Part shown: positions 1 to 8,735 of the stretch, in pieces
How positions within the stretch are numbered: position 1 is the first letter of the stretch
Layout of the letters: each line of letters opens with the position of its first letter
Assembly: GCF_001643235.1 (NCBI RefSeq)
Contig: NZ_LQWY01000022.1
Location: 1-64,000 of the forward strand
DNA: 64,000 bases
Reading direction: 5' to 3'
DNA from: Domibacillus aminovorans
GTDB taxonomy: Bacteria > Bacillota > Bacilli > Bacillales > Domibacillaceae
The notes under the pieces: model-generated
Databases searched by the model: none
Told to the model about the DNA's origin: nothing
Seen by the model: only the letters and a program-made list of their open reading frames with translations
Position numbers and translations under genes: made by a program

Positions 1-150
1 CGAAAAGAGCAGTTCCCGAACGAAGAAGCACTGGAACGATTCCTTGTTTCACGATTCGAAGAATACAACCAACGCTTCGCTACACGATGTCATATCGGTT
101 TCGATCAAGCACGTGCGGAGCTCGCAGCCAGGTTCAAAACAACAGACTAA
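1..150 (+). CDS. IS256-family (mutator) transposase, C-terminal 49 residues
   Basis: Frame 1 is open from the first base to a TAA at 148-150 and reads ...EEALERFLVSRFEEYNQRF... ending in FKTTD. This ALERFL...F..YN.RF pattern is the usual C-terminus of IS256-family DDE transposases, which cut and join the element ends. The catalytic residues and the start lie upstream of the window, so whether the complete copy is active cannot be judged. The assignment rests on recalled family sequence. Confidence 0.75.
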   Translation, partial: RKEQFPNEEALERFLVSRFEEYNQRFATRCHIGFDQARAELAARFKTTD

Positions 151-206
151 ATGACGGTCCATAAGAAAAGGGATTCCGTCATTTACACAAAATTCTTGAC
201 GCTCCC
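1..206 (+). mobile_element. Right end of an IS256-type insertion sequence
   Basis: The window opens inside an element: a transposase C-terminus is followed by about 55 non-coding bases containing TTTACACAAAATTCTTGACG and GCTCCC, which look like the terminal inverted repeat region of IS256-type elements. The outer boundary near 206 is an estimate because the left end and the target duplication lie outside the window. Confidence 0.6.
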
Positions 207-250
207 GATATTTCTTCTTTAACAATCGGGCGCAATTGTGAAGTAACGAA

Positions 251-287
251 AGCCCAATTTCTCATAATAGCATTGAGAGATTGGGCT
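251..287. repeat. Intergenic hairpin
   Basis: AGCCCAAT at 251-258 pairs with ATTGGGCT at 280-287, with a further CTC/GAG pairing inside. No T-run follows on the plus strand, so it is a poor plus-strand terminator. It could end transcription from the minus-strand gene at 368-607 or belong to the IS flank. Confidence 0.4.
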
Positions 288-367
288 GTTAATATTCGGT
301 TAACCTTTATGTTGTAAATTCACATAGAATATATATCTATGAGAAGGTAAAAAAGAAGCCTGATGGC

Positions 368-607
368 TCATACTTTATTTCCGCTATTCTCACCGCTGTT
401 TTCTTCTATGATGCGGCTCACGATAGAATGGTCAATGATAGCTTGTGCCTGAACAGGTGAGAGTCCTCGTTCCTTCTGTAGCCAGTTATACATGTGAAGC
501 TGGACTGTCTCAAATTGATCTAGTTCGTACTGTCTTGTTTGTTCGTCGAGTTTGAGTAGGTAGTCTTTATGGAGTTCAAAATAAGTTGTTTTGTTCACAT
601 GAATCAC
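368..607 (-). CDS. Small hypothetical protein (79 aa)
   Basis: A 79-residue, soluble, mixed-charge protein with no signal peptide or membrane segment. The ATG at 607 is preceded on the minus strand by AAAAAGGAGTGATTC, a good ribosome binding site, so the gene is probably real. The C-terminal half (SPVQAQAIIDHSIVSRIIEE) looks helical. I do not recognise the family. It is monocistronic, faces the IS element, and its upstream neighbour is divergent. Confidence 0.6.
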   Translation of the reverse strand: MIHVNKTTYFELHKDYLLKLDEQTRQYELDQFETVQLHMYNWLQKERGLSPVQAQAIIDHSIVSRIIEENSGENSGNKV

Positions 608-742
608 TCCTTTTTGTACTGTATACCCAAAAAGGACAAAAGAAAAAACTCTGCCGGGGTAAAGTTCATATCCATATCTAGATATTTATTTGTGAAGAGG
701 AAAAATGAAACTATTTTTGAAAATTATACGTAATTGAAAAAA

Positions 743-756
743 TGAAAGCGTTTCCA
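743..756 (+). promoter_or_regulatory. Candidate CcpA (cre) site
   Basis: TGAAAGCGTTTCCA matches the cre consensus TGWAANCGNTNWCA at 13 of 14 positions. It lies 157 bases upstream of the 913 gene start and 136 bases from the start of the divergent 607 gene, so the target is unclear. Inferred from sequence only. Confidence 0.4.
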
Positions 757-912
757 GTTATGGCTCTTATTAATCATTGCTTTAAAAAGACTTAATGGGA
801 TAATGATAATAGGAGACTACTCATAGTGGTAGACAAGCCCTTATTTTAATCGGTACAGCTAAATAAAGAAATGTCAGGTGACATAGAATAAATACAGGAA
901 GGAGCAAGTCGC

Positions 913-1263
913 ATGTTGAGAAATGGAGATTGGGTTATTGCTCAGATCGATAATTATCAGGTGATCGGTTTTATTGAGATTATTTCTGTGGCGCGCAATG
1001 AGGTGTTTATCACAAAAGTAGCAAATTACGTTGAAGGTGTGATGCACTCGATGAAACCAACACCGAAACTATTTACCATAGATCGCGTTGAAAAACTCAA
1101 TTTAACACTTGAAAAAGAGGATTGGGATTGTTTGATTGATCTGGCCATTCAAACCGGTGACGAGAGATGGTTCGATCAACTGGCTGAAAGAATGTTACTT
1201 GATGTACAAGAAAAAACAAAAATACCGTCAACTCCTTCTGACATCAAGCTTAACGGCTTTTGA
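913..1263 (+). CDS. Probable IDEAL-domain protein (116 aa)
   Basis: A 116-residue cytoplasmic protein preceded by AGGAAGGAGCAAGTCGC, a strong ribosome binding site before ATG 913. The N-terminal part is beta-rich (NGDWVIAQIDNYQVIGFIEI). Around residues 75-95, CLIDLAIQTGDERWFDQLAE resembles the IDEAL motif found in small Bacillus proteins of the YpiB type, a helix with the pattern (I/L)D.AL..GD...F..L. IDEAL proteins are mostly uncharacterised and are thought to mediate protein contacts. The motif call is by eye, and the rest of the protein is unrecognised. Confidence 0.6.
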   Translation: MLRNGDWVIAQIDNYQVIGFIEIISVARNEVFITKVANYVEGVMHSMKPTPKLFTIDRVEKLNLTLEKEDWDCLIDLAIQTGDERWFDQLAERMLLDVQEKTKIPSTPSDIKLNGF

Positions 1264-1504
1264 AGTGGGAGCTTGTAAACAGTCATCCAGTACAAAATTC
1301 GACGTGTCAGAATAGTCCTTCCATTTCATGATTTTGTTTATTGGTAATTTTAATATAGAAATAGCTCTCAACACGGTTGGGGGTTATTTTTTTATTCAAA
1401 CTTTTGATCAAACTATTTTATATGAGCCGTTTAAATATTATAAGTGTATATTTAACTGACGTTCCGCATGTCAAAAAACAAAGGAAGAGATTTTGCACGA
1501 GTGA

Positions 1505-1696
<192 letters not shown>

Positions 1697-1752
1697 ACCG
1701 GTGTCCGTGAAACTATACTAACTCCAATTTACTATTTTCGGAAAATTGGGAT

Positions 1753-1781
1753 TTGTGTAAAAGAACAGACTTGGATATAAT
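1753..1781 (+). promoter_or_regulatory. Promoter for the HxlR-type regulator gene
   Basis: TTGTGT at 1753-1758 and TATAAT at 1776-1781 are separated by 17 bases. This predicts a leader of about 185 nt before the start at 1971. The leader contains a CTGC/GCAG hairpin near 1899-1916 followed by a T-run at about 1931, and a 14-codon ORF with an AGGGGAC site, so leader control is possible but unproven. Confidence 0.5.
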
Positions 1782-1970
1782 ATACTTAGTTAAGAGATAA
1801 TTAATAGTAGGGGACAAGAAATGAATACATGTAGTCGTTCCCTTCCCGAACTTTATTGTAAAAATCGATAAAATCCTTTTGAGTCTAAAGTGGGATCTCA
1901 CTGCCCGTTCATGCAGGAAAAGTATGCGCTTTTTTAGATAATATGGAAAAATACACGAACGGAGGACAAA

Positions 1971-2336
1971 ATGATGATTCATTTACAAGACAAAACATTT
2001 AACTGTGAAAAAGAACTTACTCTTTCTATGTTTAGTGGGAAATGGAAAATGCGTATCTTGTGGCATTTAGGGAAAGATGGAATGAAGCGTTTTGGCGAAC
2101 TAAAAGCGTTAATTCCAGGAATTACTCAACGAATGCTAGTGAGTCAATTACGAGAACTGGAAGAAGATCATCTTGTCCATCGTGAAGTTTATCCAGTTGT
2201 TCCGCCTAAAGTAGAGTATTCACTAACTAAAAAAGGAGAAAGTTTATTGCCTATTCTAGAAAAAATGGATGAATGGGGGAAAAACTATATGGAAATCCAT
2301 GCAATGAGTGAATTGCGGAGTAATGGAACTCGATAA
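1971..2336 (+). CDS. HxlR-family transcriptional regulator
   Basis: A 121-residue winged-helix regulator. Hallmarks are [11 protein letters not shown] (residues 23-33), the GMKRFGELK helix, [17 protein letters not shown] as recognition helix, and a [13 protein letters not shown] wing. The family includes formaldehyde- and redox-responsive regulators, often acting beside the genes they control. Ribosome binding site GGAGG (1961-1965) serves ATG 1971 or 1974. No target operon is adjacent: downstream is only a MarR remnant, so the original partner may have been lost. The effector is unknown; a conserved N-terminal Cys is present in NCEKEL. Confidence 0.88.
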   Translation: MMIHLQDKTFNCEKELTLSMFSGKWKMRILWHLGKDGMKRFGELKALIPGITQRMLVSQLRELEEDHLVHREVYPVVPPKVEYSLTKKGESLLPILEKMDEWGKNYMEIHAMSELRSNGTR

Positions 2337-2340
2337 CGGA

Positions 2341-2558
2341 GAGATATTATTCGAATTAAAACGCAAAGGTTTAGTTAAGAGGACAAATAGTGGGAAAGAC
2401 GGTAGAGTTAAAAAATTAGTTTGACCGATAAGGGTAAACAGTTAGAGGAAAGTCTATGAAGTATTAAAGAAGAAATGAAAGCATAATTAGCACAGTACAT
2501 AACCGAGAACCAACTTACTTCACTTATAGAATATTTAAAGCTAGTTCGAAAAACGTAG
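2341..2558 (+). pseudogene. MarR-family regulator remnant
   Basis: Two frame-shifted stretches are readable: EILFELKRKGLVKRTNSGKD followed by GRVKKLV and a stop, then LTDKGKQLEESL, stop, SIKEEMKA, stop, LAQYITENQLTSLIEYLKLV. Together they are the wing (L..L..KGLV.R....D.R.K.L.LT.KG) and the C-terminal dimerisation helix of a MarR protein. The N-terminal half is gone and there are a frameshift and at least two internal stops, so the gene is dead. Confidence 0.8.
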
Positions 2559-2630
2559 CGGATGATCATTAATTGTTCTAACTATCTAACTAAGTATAAA
2601 ATAAATATCTGAAATAATTAAAATAAAATG

Positions 2631-2675
2631 ACGGTGTCTGTCCCCAGTACGGTAAAAAATGGGGGACTGACACCG
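2631..2675. repeat. GGTGTCAGTC-type intergenic hairpin, copy 1
   Basis: ACGGTGTCTGTCCCC (2631-2645) pairs with GGGGACTGACACCGT (2661-2675) with one mismatch, and T and A runs follow. Related hairpins occur at 23742 and 29718. Here it sits just downstream of the minus-strand small gene and could act as its terminator. Confidence 0.7.
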
Positions 2676-2687
2676 TTTTATTAATAA

Positions 2688-2804
2688 TTAATTTTTGTCG
2701 TGTCTTTGAGGATCTAGTGCGGATCGAACAAAGTGGAAAAATACACTGCCGATTAGTCCAAGAATAAGAAGAAACCCTATCGTGATCGTCCATAAATAAG
2801 CCAA
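2688..2804 (-). CDS. Small single-span membrane peptide (38 aa)
   Basis: Reading from TTG at 2804 gives MAYLWTITIGFLLILGLIGS, then VFFHFVRSALDPQRHDKN: one hydrophobic helix (residues 2-26) and a charged tail. The start is set by a strong ribosome binding site, AAAAAAGGAGGGG, six bases before the TTG; a longer frame to an upstream ATG has no such site. Helix plus polar tail is typical of small Bacillus membrane peptides, but I cannot name a homologue. The hairpin at 2631-2675 follows as a likely terminator. Confidence 0.6.
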   Translation of the reverse strand: MAYLWTITIGFLLILGLIGSVFFHFVRSALDPQRHDKN

Positions 2805-2943
2805 GAAAACCCCTCCTTTTTTGATGTATATGCATGCCGATAAACAAAATTTCCGTTTGAGCATGTATTTCAACAGGTCAATTTCTTCTTGAATGTACAT
2901 AAGGTAGTAAAGCATTTGTCATTTTAAAAAGGAGGGGGACAAG

Positions 2944-3314
2944 ATGTGTGGGAGAAAACGAAGCTGCACTGATCCTCATAAGAAACGACCGAATATCCTC
3001 ATCAATCGAGTTTCCATAAAAATACAATTGTTTTATTTACATCCGATCACGGAGAACTCCTAGGGGCACATAGCGGTCTTTATCAGAAGTGGTATAACAT
3101 GTATGAAGAATCGATTCATGTCCCGTTGATCATCCTTACAGTCGATCCACTAGAAGAAAAAAATTTAGCCGACCCTGCATTTGCAACAGAACAATCGGCC
3201 AACATCCAGCAAGTTTTAACAAGGATGCTTGAAGAACAATGCAAACAAAAAAGAATTTCTCCAACGAGCGGGAACGTTCCAGGCATGCCAGCTTGTCGCT
3301 GTACTGAAGAATGA
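2944..3314 (+). pseudogene. Sulfatase remnant with internal deletions
   Basis: After a good ribosome binding site (AAGGAGGGGGACAAG), ATG 2944 starts a short frame containing KKRPNILI, the usual N-terminus of sulfatases. From about 3018 another frame reads NTIVLFTSDHGELLGAHSGL and YQKWYNMYEESIHVPLII, the metal-binding and C-terminal core, joined directly to TVDPLEEKNLADP, which normally follows about 100 residues later. The Cys/Ser formylglycine motif is missing. At least two deletions and a frameshift make it non-functional. Confidence 0.75.
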
Positions 3315-3401
3315 GTACCGGATGTATGAACAATATTGGCGTACGTAGCACTAGAACACAGTTTGGGGCGATAAAAGCACTCGGTTTTGAGGGAGTAGGG
3401 A

Positions 3402-3836
3402 ATGATGAGGAAATGGGTTATGTATATACTCGTAGTTGTTTTCATGTGCAGCGGTTTCACCAATGTGCATGTAAGTACTTTTAGTGATATTCCAGCCAAA
3501 CATCGGTTGTATGATAAGATTATTTATCTTGTGAATAAAGGTGTGGTGAGCGGCGGATCAAATGGTACATTCAAAGCAGAAGGAATTGTGACAAGAGCAG
3601 AAGCGGCGATTATGATAGGCCGTTCACTGCAATTAGATGGAGGACGGACAAGCACCGTTTTCACGGATGTAAAAGCAGCACATGGAGCGAGCGGATATAC
3701 TCAATCTGCTTTTGAAAGCGGCATTATTCAAGGTTTTCCTGATGGATCTTTTAAACCGAATGAAAAAGTGACACGTGGACAAATGGCGATTTTTTTGTCG
3801 AGAGCATTTGACTTAACAGAAGAATCAGCTATATAA
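3402..3836 (+). CDS. Short secreted SLH-domain protein (144 aa)
   Basis: A signal peptide (residues 1-24, KWVMYILVVVFMCSG) is followed by two SLH motifs (about 28-78 and 84-140) with the typical VTRAEAA and VTRGQMA turns. SLH motifs anchor proteins to pyruvylated secondary cell-wall polymer. The ribosome binding site GGGAGTAGGG precedes tandem ATGs at 3402 and 3405. There is no effector domain and only two motifs, so it may be a truncated relative of the amidase at 57857, whose SLH region it resembles, or a small wall-coating protein. A clean terminator follows, arguing for a real transcription unit. Confidence 0.75.
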   Translation: MMRKWVMYILVVVFMCSGFTNVHVSTFSDIPAKHRLYDKIIYLVNKGVVSGGSNGTFKAEGIVTRAEAAIMIGRSLQLDGGRTSTVFTDVKAAHGASGYTQSAFESGIIQGFPDGSFKPNEKVTRGQMAIFLSRAFDLTEESAI

Positions 3837-3844
3837 AAGTGAAG

Positions 3845-3871
3845 ACCAGCTGCATACGCAGCTGGTTTTTT
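3845..3871 (+). terminator. Rho-independent terminator after the short SLH gene
   Basis: ACCAGCTGC-ATAC-GCAGCTGGT is a perfect stem followed by TTTTT. The remaining intergenic sequence to about 4340 shows no gene I can support; it contains short open fragments on both strands that look like old remnants, and an AT-rich promoter region. Confidence 0.85.
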
Positions 3872-4344
3872 AGTTTTAAAAATAAACAGCGCTTGAAGAA
3901 GAGTTAGGCCACGGTCTTTAAAAAGACGCTGTGGACTGAAATTTATTCTGAACAGCGGGACACAATAGAAGAAACAAGTTAAAAAGTAGCCATTGCTCAA
4001 CAGGAGCAGAGGTTATTCACAATAGGATTTCTTACTTTCCATGTTCCTTTAAAGATTTCGCTTTGATCCAATCTATTTCGAATGGACGTGGATTGAAAAC
4101 CTTTATCAATAAATAATTGATGAGCCGTTTTTAGCCCAAACTAGTTTCCTGACGTTCATATTTCCGCTTTTTTTGTTTATACTCTCTGTACAAATATTCA
4201 TAATACTCATTTATAAAGTATATATAAACTCAATTATTAAAGGGATATTTTTATATTGTAATATTTGAACTGCTAGTATATTATAGTCTATACGTGAAAT
4301 ATAAGTACAAAAAAATGAACTGTAAGTTTATAGGGGGAACAATA

Positions 4345-5862
4345 ATGGATCACACTATAAAAAAGACTGATCGTCCACCGTATGGGCTAATCGCTGTACT
4401 GATGATCGGAGCTTTTATTAGTTTTTTAAACAATACGTTACTAAATATCGCACTGCCGTCGATTATGAAGGACTTAAATGTAGGCCCATCGACTGTGCAG
4501 TGGCTAACGACAGGATTTATGTTAGTAAATGGGATTTTGATACCTACTACGGCTTTCTTAATTCAAAAATTTTCTGTTCGCCGTTTATTCTTAGTAGCTA
4601 TGGGTTTATTTACACTCGGGACCATTCTTGCTGGTTTTGCCCATGCATTCCCTCTTCTATTAACGGGCCGGATGGTTCAAGCCTCTGGTTCGGCCATTAT
4701 GATGCCATTGTTAATGAATGTCATGTTAACGAGCTTTCCTGTGGAAAAAAGGGGAGCTGCCATGGGTGTTTTCGGTTTCGTTTTAATGGGTGCACCAGCG
4801 ATTGGTCCGACTTTATCGGGCTGGATCATTGAACATTATGACTGGAGAATGCTTTTCCACTTTGTCACGCCAATTGCAGCTGTTATTGTTTTGATTGGCT
4901 TTTTTGTACTTAAAGATAAAAAGGATAAAGTGGATATCCGCCTGGATTTATTTTCGCTTCTGCTATCAAGCGTAGGCTTTGGCGGATTGCTATATGGATT
5001 TAGTTCTGCTGGTAGTAAAGGCTGGGATAGCCCCCAAGTCTATGGGACGATTATTGTTGGAGCTCTTTCATTAGTTTCGTTTATTTTACGTCAATATAAA
5101 TTAGACAGACCAATGCTTGAATTCAGGATCTTTCGGTACCCGATGTTTGCCTTATCATCGGTCATTTCTATGGTTCTTATGATGGCCATGTTTTCTGCTA
5201 TGCTGCTGCTGCCTATTTATGTTCAAACCATACGGGGAATATCTCCAATAGATGCAGGGTTAATGATGTTGCCAGGGGCGATTTTGATGGCCGTCATGTC
5301 ACCAATTACAGGGAAATTATTTGATAAGTATGGAGGACGTGTATTAGCGGTCATTGGCTTAATCATTACAACGGTCACGACTTATTATTTCAGTAAATTA
5401 ACTCTTGATACTTCCTATATACATTTAATGATTTTATATTCTGTACGGATGTTTGGGATATCGATGGTGATGATGCCGGTTTCGACGAATGGCTTAAATC
5501 AATTGCCCAGACGCTTTTATCCACATGGTACGGCTATGAACAATACGTTACAGCAAGTATCAGGCGCCATTGGTACGGCGTTGTTAGTTACAATCATGTC
5601 CACTCGTACGGAAACACATGCGACTGAAATGGCTGCAAGTGCTACGGGAAATGTGGCAGGGCAGCCAACAGCTGAAATGCAACAACAAATGGCCATGAAA
5701 GCCATGTTAGAAGGAATTAATGATGCTTTCTTAGTGGCTACTTTTATTGCAGGTGTAGCACTTGTTCTTGCTTTCTTTATTAAACGAGCAAAACAAGCAG
5801 AAGATACACTAGAGGGAAAACCGTCTAGTGGAAAGATTAAAACAAAATTGGTGGATAATTAA
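4345..5862 (+). CDS. DHA2-family MFS drug exporter, 14 TM
   Basis: A 505-residue proton-driven exporter of the EmrB/QacA (DHA2) type. Visible features are FLNNTLLNIALPSIM in TM1, WLTTGFMLVNG in TM2, and the antiporter motif C-like GAPAIGPTLSGWI with DWRMLFHF in the TM5 region, followed by many hydrophobic segments to residue 490. The start is ATG 4345 with TAGGGGG upstream; the frame extends 17 codons further to 4294 but lacks a binding site there. It is monocistronic with a terminator at 5933. The substrate cannot be read from sequence; antibiotics or antiseptics are common for this family. Confidence 0.85.
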   Translation: MDHTIKKTDRPPYGLIAVLMIGAFISFLNNTLLNIALPSIMKDLNVGPSTVQWLTTGFMLVNGILIPTTAFLIQKFSVRRLFLVAMGLFTLGTILAGFAHAFPLLLTGRMVQASGSAIMMPLLMNVMLTSFPVEKRGAAMGVFGFVLMGAPAIGPTLSGWIIEHYDWRMLFHFVTPIAAVIVLIGFFVLKDKKDKVDIRLDLFSLLLSSVGFGGLLYGFSSAGSKGWDSPQVYGTIIVGALSLVSFILRQYKLDRPMLEFRIFRYPMFALSSVISMVLMMAMFSAMLLLPIYVQTIRGISPIDAGLMMLPGAILMAVMSPITGKLFDKYGGRVLAVIGLIITTVTTYYFSKLTLDTSYIHLMILYSVRMFGISMVMMPVSTNGLNQLPRRFYPHGTAMNNTLQQVSGAIGTALLVTIMSTRTETHATEMAASATGNVAGQPTAEMQQQMAMKAMLEGINDAFLVATFIAGVALVLAFFIKRAKQAEDTLEGKPSSGKIKTKLVDN

Positions 5863-5932
5863 ACGTTGATACCTGTTGTTAATTTCTGTTAAATTATTTG
5901 ACTCCATTCGTAAAGCATTTTCTAAAACAAAA

Positions 5933-5976
5933 AGAGAGGAGAAATTGTCATATGATGATTTCTCCTCTCTTTTTTT
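5933..5976 (+). terminator. Terminator of the DHA2 exporter
   Basis: AGAGAGGAGAAAT (5933-5945) pairs perfectly with ATTTCTCCTCTCT (5958-5970), followed by a run of seven T. Confidence 0.9.
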
Positions 5977-6039
5977 AAATGAGAATAGTGCTGTGATCGT
6001 AGATTAATTAGAACTTCTTTTAAATTTCGTTTCACCACG

Positions 6040-6073
6040 AAAAAAGGGAGGATTCATGATCCACCCTTTTTTT
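6040..6073. terminator. Bidirectional terminator after the FMN reductase gene
   Basis: AAAAAAGGGAGGAT pairs with ATCCACCCTTTTTTT with one mismatch. A and T runs on either side let it work in both directions; on the minus strand it ends the 6093-6635 gene. Confidence 0.8.
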
Positions 6074-6092
6074 ACTTCTATTATAATGGTTT

Positions 6093-6635
6093 TTATCGCA
6101 ACGTTTTTAATGCACCGCTCCATGCAATCACTTGGTCAAGCATACCATTAACATTATCAAGATGTAAATCAGCCGGTTTGAAAGCCGTTCCGTTTTCAAA
6201 GTCTGTAAATAATGACAATGTTGGATGTGTACGAACGTCTGCAACGAGTAATTCTCCTAAGATTCCACGCAAATGCTCAGCGGCACGGGCTCCACCTGTT
6301 GAGCCATAGCTTACGATACCTGCTGCTTTATTGTTCCATTCATCACGTGCTGAATCAAGTGCATTTTTCAATGCTCCTGTAATGCTGTGATTGTATTCTT
6401 GAGTAATGAATACGAATCCATCTAAGCTAGCAAGTTTTTCTGACCAAGCTTTTATTCCAGGTTCATCACCAGCAGTTGTAAATACAAATGGTAAATTGAA
6501 GTCTGCAATATCAACGATTTCATAATTTGCATCTCCACGTTTTTCAGCAATTCCTTTTACCCATTCACCTACTTGTGGACTTACACGTCCTTGACGAGTG
6601 CTTCCTAAAATAATTCCGATATTTAATTTTGACAT
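6093..6635 (-). CDS. NADPH-dependent FMN reductase (flavodoxin-like fold)
   Basis: A 180-residue flavoprotein that probably uses NAD(P)H to reduce FMN, quinones, azo dyes or chromate. The FMN phosphate loop is GSTRQGRVSPQVGEW (residues 9-23), followed by the typical FVFITQEYNHSITGALKNAL and VSYGSTGGARAAEHLR segments. The start at 6635 is chosen because AGGAGG lies eight bases before it. The frame also extends to 6704, where MGFLDKLFGK could be an alternative N-terminus with a weaker site. Single gene between two terminators. Confidence 0.85.
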   Translation of the reverse strand: MSKLNIGIILGSTRQGRVSPQVGEWVKGIAEKRGDANYEIVDIADFNLPFVFTTAGDEPGIKAWSEKLASLDGFVFITQEYNHSITGALKNALDSARDEWNNKAAGIVSYGSTGGARAAEHLRGILGELLVADVRTHPTLSLFTDFENGTAFKPADLHLDNVNGMLDQVIAWSGALKTLR

Positions 6636-7016
6636 TGTTTTTTCCTCCTCATTAGTTGATTTACCAAATAATTTGTCTAAAAAACCCATATACTTCACCA
6701 CCAATAAAGTTGTGTTTTAACTAAAATTTATGAATAATATCAACCCCTTTATCTGGAATTGAATATTCCCTATAATGTTCTTTTCTTAAGGAAGGGGTTT
6801 TATTCTTAAATTTTAATTATCTTAAATTTGAATATCTTGAATATGAGGTAATGTTAATACACTCCATTTCATTTGTCAAGACATTGAATCAAATTTAAAA
6901 AATGCAGATGGTTCCCAGTATAAAAAGCTGGCAGACAAGAAGGAGGCATCGTCATGTTAAGAAAACTTGCAGAATGAAAAGAGCGAGTGCTTATTTTTAC
7001 TAATAAGAAACGAAAA

Positions 7017-7050
7017 AAAAGGGATATCCCTATTATAGGATGTCCCTTTT
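7017..7050. terminator. Terminator of the MarR-MFS operon (bidirectional)
   Basis: AAAAGGGATATCC (7017-7029) pairs with GGATGTCCCTTTT (7038-7050), with A and T runs outside. The 6636-7016 interval upstream on the plus strand is AT-rich with no clear gene; a 7-codon ORF with a good AAGGAGG site sits at 6954-6977 and is probably accidental or a remnant. Confidence 0.8.
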
Positions 7051-7061
7051 CTCATTATCTA

Positions 7062-8267
7062 TCAAACCGAAGTCGAAGCATGGATCGCCTTTGCTGCGCT
7101 TTCTTTCTTGCCGTGCAGGAAGTAGTACAGAACAGTCGTTGCCAGGATCACAACACCCATGATGACATAAAGAGTACTGTAGCCAGTTAATGGAATGATG
7201 AATCCAAGTAGATAAGGACCGAATCCAAGTCCTGCGTCAAGAAATATAAAGAAGGTCGACGTAGCCAGTCCCATGCGATGAGGAGGGGTCAATTTAACGG
7301 CAATCGCCTGGGTGCTTGACTGCATATTACCGAAGCCGAGGCCAATCAGGAAGCCGGCTAATAATAAAGTGATGCTTTTGTCTGCTGAACTTAAAAGCAA
7401 CATTCCAGCTCCAAAGATAAGAAAGGCGGGATACATAATAAAGTTCGCGCCTTTTACGTCCATTAAGCGGCCTGTGAATGGGCGCGAGGCTAATACGGCT
7501 GCTGCATATACGACGAAGAAGAAGCTTGCTGTATTCACCAGGTCGATTTCAATGGCATAGAAACTAATAAAAGAAAGGACGCTGGAGTAACAAAAGGCGA
7601 TTGCTAGAGTAATGAATGCGATGGGCAGTGCCTTTGGCTCAATAAAGCTGGAAAGATTGAATCCTTTTGTTTCAGCATTTTTTGTTGATGCTTCTAGTGC
7701 CGGCACATATACGAAGAATGCAGTGATCAAACTGATGATCCCTAAAGCAAGGCAGAAACTAAAAATCATTTGGAAGCTTGTGTGCTGGCTCATATATAAT
7801 CCGATGAATGGTCCGATGGCAGTAGCCAGTGTCGCACTCATACTGTAGTAGCCGATGCCTTCTCCTTTTCGTGTTGCCGGGATAATCTGGGCTACAATCG
7901 TTCCGGTTGCTGTGCTCGCCACGCCGAGTGCAATACCATGGATGAAACGGTTAATAAGCAGGAAGGTGATCCCGAAATTGACAAAATATAAAAGTGTCGT
8001 CAACGTAAAAAAGATTAACCCAATGAACAACGTTCTCTTGCGGCCAATCGAATCCATAATGCGGCCGATAAACAGCCGCCCAATTAAAGTTCCGATAATA
8101 AAAATCCCCGATATAAGTCCGGCCTGACTTGTAGAAGCATCCAATTCATTTACTGCGTAGACCGCGAGGGTCACCATTAATAAATAAAAGATTAACGTTA
8201 AGAAAAAATTGACGAAGGAAACAATGATAAAATCCTTCGTCCACAGTTTAGGTCTTGATTGATTCAC
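7062..8267 (-). CDS. MFS transporter, 12 TM (DHA1-like drug exporter)
   Basis: A 401-residue, 12-helix major facilitator. The loop 2-3 signature is GRLFIGRIMDSIGRKRTLFI, close to the DHA1 motif A consensus G.l.Dr.GRr. The C-terminal half has GRLMDVKG. The start ATG 8267 has TAAGGGGATAATAAAGTGA upstream. It lies 12 bases after the MarR gene on the same strand, so the two form an operon and the regulator presumably controls export of its own effector. Substrate unknown; a multidrug or metabolite efflux role is inferred from the MarR pairing. Confidence 0.85.
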   Translation of the reverse strand: MNQSRPKLWTKDFIIVSFVNFFLTLIFYLLMVTLAVYAVNELDASTSQAGLISGIFIIGTLIGRLFIGRIMDSIGRKRTLFIGLIFFTLTTLLYFVNFGITFLLINRFIHGIALGVASTATGTIVAQIIPATRKGEGIGYYSMSATLATAIGPFIGLYMSQHTSFQMIFSFCLALGIISLITAFFVYVPALEASTKNAETKGFNLSSFIEPKALPIAFITLAIAFCYSSVLSFISFYAIEIDLVNTASFFFVVYAAAVLASRPFTGRLMDVKGANFIMYPAFLIFGAGMLLLSSADKSITLLLAGFLIGLGFGNMQSSTQAIAVKLTPPHRMGLATSTFFIFLDAGLGFGPYLLGFIIPLTGYSTLYVIMGVVILATTVLYYFLHGKKESAAKAIHASTSV

Positions 8268-8279
8268 TTTATTATCCCC

Positions 8280-8708
8280 TTACTCTATAATATTGTTCCG
8301 TATTTCTGTCATAATGCGGATGGCCTCGAGCTGCTCCTCCTCCGAGATACCTTTTAAAATATCCTGTTCAAATTGGTCAATCGTCACACGGACATCCTTA
8401 TAGATGTTTTTACCAAGCTCTGTTAGCTGCATTCTTTTTTCGCGTCTATCTTTGCCGGGGACATGCTCTACATACCCGAGTTCTTCCAAGCGATGAATGG
8501 TCCTCGTAACGGTAGGTTTCTCTACATATTGATAATTAGAAAGCTCTACAAGCGTTGCAGAACCGTTGTTGAATAAATAATACAAGGTGGACCATTGCGC
8601 TCTGTATAGATCATGCTTGGCGAGCCGGGTATTAAGTCGATTCTCAAAAGGCCGGTACAATAGCAACAGTTGTTGAAAAAATTTTCGATAAGTCTTGATT
8701 AGAAACAC
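8280..8708 (-). CDS. MarR-family repressor, likely autoregulating the MFS operon
   Basis: A 142-residue winged-helix protein: an N-terminal dimerisation helix, the recognition helix region YQYVEKPTVTRTIHRLEELG and the wing DRREKRMQLTELGK. MarR proteins release DNA on binding small phenolics or drugs. The frame starts at GTG 8708, but the AAAGGA site runs straight into that GTG, so the true initiation codon is uncertain; no ATG fits. An inverted repeat 28-50 bases upstream (8736-8758) is the likely operator. First gene of the operon with the MFS exporter. Confidence 0.85.
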   Translation of the reverse strand: MFLIKTYRKFFQQLLLLYRPFENRLNTRLAKHDLYRAQWSTLYYLFNNGSATLVELSNYQYVEKPTVTRTIHRLEELGYVEHVPGKDRREKRMQLTELGKNIYKDVRVTIDQFEQDILKGISEEEQLEAIRIMTEIRNNIIE

Positions 8709-8735
8709 TCCTTTATAAAAAAAGTTATCGAAGGT

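Noticed and set aside
1713-1982. 89-residue minus-strand frame before the HxlR gene
   Set aside because: No ribosome binding site or recognisable motif; it overlays the hxlR promoter and leader.
3116-3499. Minus-strand frames opposite the sulfatase relic
   Set aside because: They mirror coding-biased sequence of the relic and the SLH gene, with no start signal or family resemblance.
3402-3836. Short SLH gene as pseudogene
   Set aside because: It has an intact signal peptide, start, stop and terminator; only its short length is unusual.
4500-4832. 110-residue plus-strand frame inside the DHA2 transporter gene
   Set aside because: Out-of-frame shadow of a clear transporter gene.
6636-6704. 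N-terminal extension MGFLDKLFGK of the FMN reductase
   Set aside because: AGGAGG sits directly before the later ATG 6635, and the flavin fold begins there. Not fully excluded.
6954-6977. Seven-codon ORF MLRKLAE as leader peptide
   Set aside because: It has a good ribosome site but is followed by a terminator and a convergent gene, so there is nothing for it to regulate.
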